From Alteromonadaceae bacterium 2753L.S.0a.02 (lineage in GTDB: Bacteria; Pseudomonadota; Gammaproteobacteria; Pseudomonadales; Cellvibrionaceae): a DNA stretch of 64,000 nucleotides. The position numbers and the translations under genes were made by a program. Below, piece after piece: positions 60,379-64,000 of the stretch. The notes below the pieces were generated by a model, which ran no database searches, was not told the origin of the DNA, and saw only the letters and a program-made list of their open reading frames with translations. The stretch lies in the NCBI GenBank assembly GCA_007827375.1, contig VISH01000002.1, positions 2,133,001-2,197,000 on the forward strand, read 5' to 3'. The stretch's first letter is position 1. Each line of letters opens with the position of its first letter.

Positions 60379-62427
60379 TTATTTCGCCGAGCCGTTGAAA
60401 TAATCCATCGCAATCACTTGCTTGCGTGCCAGCGACTGCTCAAACAGATCCAGATATTTCTGGTGCGACTCGTTCCATTCAGCCTCGCCCAGCTTCTGTT
60501 TAACGGCCAGAGCCAGGTCCACGGCTTCTTGCAGGTTGCCCGTCAAGTGTTGATAGCTGGCGGGAATCATGGCGGCAGGGGGGCGGGGGTCGAACCACTC
60601 GTAGCGCTGTCGTTCTTCGATCAGCGCTGGCACTTTCTCGGGTTGATTGCTGTTGAGATAAATTTGCGACAACATTGCCGACGCGTGTGAGCGTGCAAAA
60701 GTGAAAGTGCTGCCCGCACCTTCGTAAGCCAGCAGCGCGTGCTGTTCCGCCACCTTCAACTCACCTTGTTTCAAGGCCAGTTCGGCCAGCTCGGTTTCGG
60801 TAAGCAGCATGCCTTCTTCGTCGCCCACTTCACGGTAGAGCTCAGCCACTTGTGTGAACAATTGCCGCGACTCTTCAAAGCGCCCCGCATTGCGTTTGAA
60901 TTCCCCCATCCCCGCCATGGCGTAGGCCTGATACGCCGTGGCGTTAAATTGGCGAAACAGGGCTGCGGCTTCCTGGTACAAATCGATCACTTCCGGTGAG
61001 TTTTCGCTGCTGATGTGCAAAGCATTTCCAAGGTTAAATAAAGCCTGGGCTTCACGCAGGGGGTAGTGGTGCTCTTTGTAAACGCTTAGCGCCTGCCTGA
61101 GGTAGTCTTGGGCTTTGCCTGAATCGCCCAGCGCGGTCCAAGTGCTGCCGGTATTCATCAATAAATTACCCAGCATCTCGTAATCGCCCAGTTTCTTAGC
61201 CAGCGGTATCAACTCTAATGAAATGGCTTGCGAAGCCTGCAATTCGCCATCCACGTACGCCAGGTTGGAACGCAAATTACCTAAAAACAGCCGTAGTCGG
61301 TCGTTCAGAACCTGCTGTTCCAATTTATCCACCAGAGCCTTGCTTTGCTGCAATTCCCCTAAGGCATAAAGGGTGTGCGCCATATAGGCACTGGCCCAGT
61401 GAAAATTCTCTTTGCGTTCCAGGGCCAGTTTCAGATAGGCCTCTGCTGCGGGATAGTCGGTGTGGTACAGGGCGCTCACACCGAAGGCAAAATTCTGATT
61501 GGCGGTGGCGTCGTCACTGTAAAAGGGTTTCAGCTCCAGGCGTTGTTTACTGCTGGGCACCAGTTGCGAGAGTGCGTGCTCCGTGAGCATTTGCGCCGCT
61601 TGGAAAATATCTTCATTCACAAACCTGTAACTGGGGGAGCGTGTTTTGTCGCGGTACAGGCTGTATTCCAGCACCGGATTGCCGTCTTCCACCTGCAACT
61701 GCGCCACCAGCAGCACATCGCAACCGAGAGCGCCGCACACCTGTTGGAATTTCTCGGCGTTGTTCTGGCTGTGCTGAAAACCGATTTGTGCCAAACCGCT
61801 GATGACCGATTTCGGATCGATCAGCGTGAGGTCGCGGTAGGCCTGCAGTTGCCGGGCGAGCATGGTCATAACTCCGTATTCCACCCAGCTGTCCTGATCA
61901 TCGCCGGTTCGCACGTGCACTGGTAATACCAGAACTTTTTGCCCATGCCCGGCAAACACCTCTGCCGGGTTGCGGGTGTGCCAGGGTTGCCACAGCAGCA
62001 GCGTGGCAAGTAACAGGCCCAGGCTGGCCACCGCAAAGTAACGCCAGTGCTTCTCAGAAACCGCAACGCTTTCGCTGGGAACCGTGTTTTCGCGGCAAAT
62101 TGCAATGGCCGGATTGAAGCGGAACCCTTTACCACGCACGGTATGAATAAAATCGTTATCCGCATCGCAAGAGGCCAACAACTGCCGCGTATCTGAAACC
62201 AGACGCGACAGCGACGCCTCGCTCACAAACTGCCCCGGCCACAGCTGTTCCAGCAGCGTATCTTTATCTACCAGCTCACCCGGGTTTCGCAATAACAAAG
62301 CTAAAAAATCGAATACGCGATCGCTCACCTCCAATTTATTGCTCTGGTGAAAAAGCTGACGACGGCTTTCTTCCAACTGGAAGCTGGCGAAAACGAGCGT
62401 GTTTTGGTCGTTGTCTGCTGCAGGCAA
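60379..62427 (-). CDS. CadC-like winged-helix/TPR membrane regulator
   Basis: This 682-aa protein has an OmpR-type winged helix at its N-terminus (about 10-107; ELVDKDTLLEQLWPGQFVSE, ASLSRLVSDTRQLL, FIHTVRGKGFRF), one membrane helix (129-147) and a large periplasmic part. That part has an alpha/beta region (about 160-270; KVLVLPVHVRTGDDQDSWVE) and then TPR units (about 300-640; AYMAHTLYALGELQQSKALV; AQALFNLGNALHIS). This is the ToxR/CadC-like design, in which periplasmic sensing controls DNA binding directly. It is probably the regulator of the downstream locus through the two direct-repeat boxes. Confidence 0.88.
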   Translation of the reverse strand: MPAADNDQNTLVFASFQLEESRRQLFHQSNKLEVSDRVFDFLALLLRNPGELVDKDTLLEQLWPGQFVSEASLSRLVSDTRQLLASCDADNDFIHTVRGKGFRFNPAIAICRENTVPSESVAVSEKHWRYFAVASLGLLLATLLLWQPWHTRNPAEVFAGHGQKVLVLPVHVRTGDDQDSWVEYGVMTMLARQLQAYRDLTLIDPKSVISGLAQIGFQHSQNNAEKFQQVCGALGCDVLLVAQLQVEDGNPVLEYSLYRDKTRSPSYRFVNEDIFQAAQMLTEHALSQLVPSSKQRLELKPFYSDDATANQNFAFGVSALYHTDYPAAEAYLKLALERKENFHWASAYMAHTLYALGELQQSKALVDKLEQQVLNDRLRLFLGNLRSNLAYVDGELQASQAISLELIPLAKKLGDYEMLGNLLMNTGSTWTALGDSGKAQDYLRQALSVYKEHHYPLREAQALFNLGNALHISSENSPEVIDLYQEAAALFRQFNATAYQAYAMAGMGEFKRNAGRFEESRQLFTQVAELYREVGDEEGMLLTETELAELALKQGELKVAEQHALLAYEGAGSTFTFARSHASAMLSQIYLNSNQPEKVPALIEERQRYEWFDPRPPAAMIPASYQHLTGNLQEAVDLALAVKQKLGEAEWNESHQKYLDLFEQSLARKQVIAMDYFNGSAK

Positions 62428-62924
62428 GAGCGTCTCCCTGAAACTCTGGATGCGGTGGTTAAGGGTTAGGCACTAATCATAAAGGAAAATTTAAGCGACA
62501 GTACACTGTCTGTTGCGCGGATTGGGCGATTGGCGTGGCACAGCATATTAAAGTTTGAATTGGATTTGTTGCACAGACTGGGGGGAGTCATTGGGAGTGA
62601 TCGATTCAATGCAATCCCACTCGCCAAGATCCTTTAGCGCCGAGCAAGCTTAACTCGAATTGTGATTGGCTGGAGGCTACAGGGGCTGTTTACCCAGACA
62701 GCCTCAAACTAACCCCCCAAACTAACCCCCCAAACTAACCCCCCAAACTAACCCCCAAACTAACCCCCCAAACTTCCTGCTAAACCGTTTAGCTGTTCTG
62801 CCCCGAAGCAAATCGGTCTATGATTGCACTGGTACTGCAGTGCCAAGGCGCGATGTTTGCCGGTGTTCGTGTGGCGCTTAATTAAAAGTCTACATTTTGA
62901 AATTATCTTTAAGGAGAAAAGCAA
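62428..62924 (+). other. Intergenic region before the PfpI gene
   Basis: These 497 bp contain the promoter areas of the divergent regulator and PfpI-type genes. A C-rich tandem repeat is listed separately. No gene is visible; a good ribosome-binding site (AAGGAG) ends just before the PfpI ATG. Confidence 0.5.
62706..62769. repeat. 13-bp tandem repeat, five copies
   Basis: The unit AAACTAACCCCCC is repeated about five times (62706-62769); the fourth copy lacks one C. The C-runs make copy number and run length likely to vary. It lies 155 bp before the PfpI-type gene and could affect spacing in the promoter region. Confidence 0.9.
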
Positions 62925-63488
62925 ATGGCAAAGGTATTGATAATTGCAGGTGATTTTGTTGAAGATTACGAGTTAATGGTGCCGTTTCAGGCACTGCAAG
63001 CCATGGGACATGAGGTTTCTGCCGTATGCCCCGACAAGTCTGCCGGCGATAAGATTAAAACGGCAATCCACGATTTCGAGGGCGATCAAACCTATACCGA
63101 AAAGCCCGGCCACACATTTACCCTAAATGCGAGTTTTAACGACGTAACGGAAAGTCAATTTGATGCCTTGTTAGTGCCCGGCGGTCGTGCTCCGGAATAC
63201 TTGCGTCTGAATCCCGCAGTTATTGACTTAGTGAGCGCATTCGCCGCCAGCGCCAAGCCGATTGCTGCCATTTGTCACGGTGCGCAGTTATTGGCGGCGG
63301 CCAAAGTAATAGACGGCAAGAAAGTTTCGGCCTATCCCGCCTGTGCACCCGAGGTAAAACTGGCGGGCGCAGAATACGCCGAAATAGAGGTGGACGAAGC
63401 GATCACCGATGGTAATTTAGTCACCGCGCCTGCCTGGCCTGCACACCCCGCCTGGTTAAGCCAGTTTAATCAACTGTTGTCCCAGTAA
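62925..63488 (+). CDS. DJ-1/PfpI family protein
   Basis: This 187-aa protein has the DJ-1/PfpI core: nucleophile elbow AICHGAQLL with Cys117-His118, an early acidic residue in AGDFVEDYE (Glu14 or Glu16) and VPGGRAPEYLR. Relatives act as glyoxalase/deglycase or stress-linked peptidase-like proteins. The activity of this one is not evident. AAGGAG lies before the ATG. The next gene starts 14 bp after its stop. Confidence 0.9.
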   Translation: MAKVLIIAGDFVEDYELMVPFQALQAMGHEVSAVCPDKSAGDKIKTAIHDFEGDQTYTEKPGHTFTLNASFNDVTESQFDALLVPGGRAPEYLRLNPAVIDLVSAFAASAKPIAAICHGAQLLAAAKVIDGKKVSAYPACAPEVKLAGAEYAEIEVDEAITDGNLVTAPAWPAHPAWLSQFNQLLSQ

Positions 63489-63502
63489 GTTTTGTGATGC
63501 TA

Positions 63503-64000
63503 TGACACAAAATGAACTTGCCCGCGCATTGCAAGATGCTGCGGGGCATCACAATGTATTAACTTCACCAAGCCAAACCCGGTATTACCGCACTGGGTTT
63601 CGCTCGGGAGAGGGTGCGGCCCTTGCCGTTGTATTCCCCACCAGCTTGTTGATGCAATGGCAGGTGTTGCAGGTGTGTGTTAACGCAGGCGCCATCATCA
63701 TTATGCAGGCGGCCAACACCGGTTTGACCGAAGGCTCCAGCCCCAGTGGATACGATTACGACCGCCCGGTGGTCATTATCAGTGGTAAAAAACTCAATAA
63801 ACTGGTGTTGCTCAACGAAGGGCAGCAAGTGTTGGCGTTTCCGGGTACCACATTGTTTCAACTGGAAAATGCCTTAAAACCCTTAAAACGCGAGCCTCAC
63901 TCAGTTATTGGTTCTTCGTGTATTGGCGCTTCCGTGGTGGGTGGTATTGCCAACAATTCGGGCGGCGCCTTAGTACAGCGCGGCCCGGCGTACACAGAAT
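63503..64000 (+). CDS. dld: Respiratory FAD-dependent D-lactate dehydrogenase, 5' part
   Basis: The frame starts at ATG 63503 and runs off the window (166 codons seen). The peptide matches E. coli Dld closely in character: TRYYRTGFRSGEG, the FAD-contacting IIMQAANTGLTEGSSPSGYD, EPHSVIGSSCIGASVVGGIA and NNSGGALVQRGPAYTE. Dld is a membrane-bound, quinone-linked enzyme oxidising D-lactate to pyruvate. It lies just downstream of the PfpI-type gene; since some DJ-1 proteins make lactate from methylglyoxal, a functional link is possible. Confidence 0.93.

Overview
The window comes from a plant-polysaccharide-degrading gammaproteobacterium, most likely of the Cellvibrionaceae (Teredinibacter/Cellvibrio/Saccharophagus type). 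The main reason is a family of secreted GH11 xylanases joined by long poly-serine linkers to CBM60, CE4, CBM5/12-like and CBM10 modules, an architecture known from Cellvibrio japonicus. The genus is an inference; there is no rRNA or other phylogenetic marker here.

Region 1 (1-37.4 kb) is one large type VI secretion (T6SS) locus. It opens with a spike module on the + strand: the end of hcp, vgrG, a DUF6484 gene, a DUF2169 gene, a PAAR-like gene and a TIGR02270-type gene. The core is divergent around 21.6-22.2 kb. The - strand carries tssA-tssB-tssC1-tssC2-tssE-tssF-tssG-tssH and then four translationally linked envelope genes, three of them TPR proteins. The + strand carries tagH(FHA)-tssJ-tssK-tssL-tssM-tagF-pppA-ppkA, an 80-aa gene, and then a proton-channel set: ExbB/TolQ, two ExbD/TolR paralogues and a TonB/AgmX-like protein. 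The distal ends of the two divergent arms therefore carry the two halves of what looks like an Agl/Glt- or Tol-like energised envelope machine. Kinase, phosphatase, FHA protein and TssL form a probable phosphothreonine switch.

Region 2 (37.4-51.8 kb) holds four GH11 xylanase genes on the - strand (37.5-39.3, 39.8-41.7, 42.2-44.7 and 50.1-51.3 kb). Between the third and fourth lie a HipBA-type toxin-antitoxin pair, an M14 peptidase, an alpha/beta hydrolase and a secreted metallo-beta-lactamase-fold protein. A 17-bp palindromic site lies 178-179 bp upstream of the start codon in the first three xylanase genes. In the fourth it lies 519 bp upstream, because a 344-bp terminal-inverted-repeat element is inserted between site and gene.

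Region 3 (51.8-54.3 kb) contains a secreted protein with one CxxCH haem-type motif.

Region 4 (54.3-62.4 kb) is an unrecognised envelope locus on the - strand: a membrane-anchored winged-helix/TPR regulator, a Cys-rich small secreted protein, a predicted outer-membrane beta-barrel, three more secreted proteins, a 59-aa ORF coupled to the next gene, and a small membrane protein. Two nearly identical direct-repeat boxes each begin 53 bp before the start codon of the small secreted protein and of the barrel gene. They suggest a dedicated regulon.

The right edge (62.4-64 kb) has a 13-bp tandem repeat, a DJ-1/PfpI protein and the start of a respiratory D-lactate dehydrogenase gene. No tRNA, rRNA or CRISPR array was seen.
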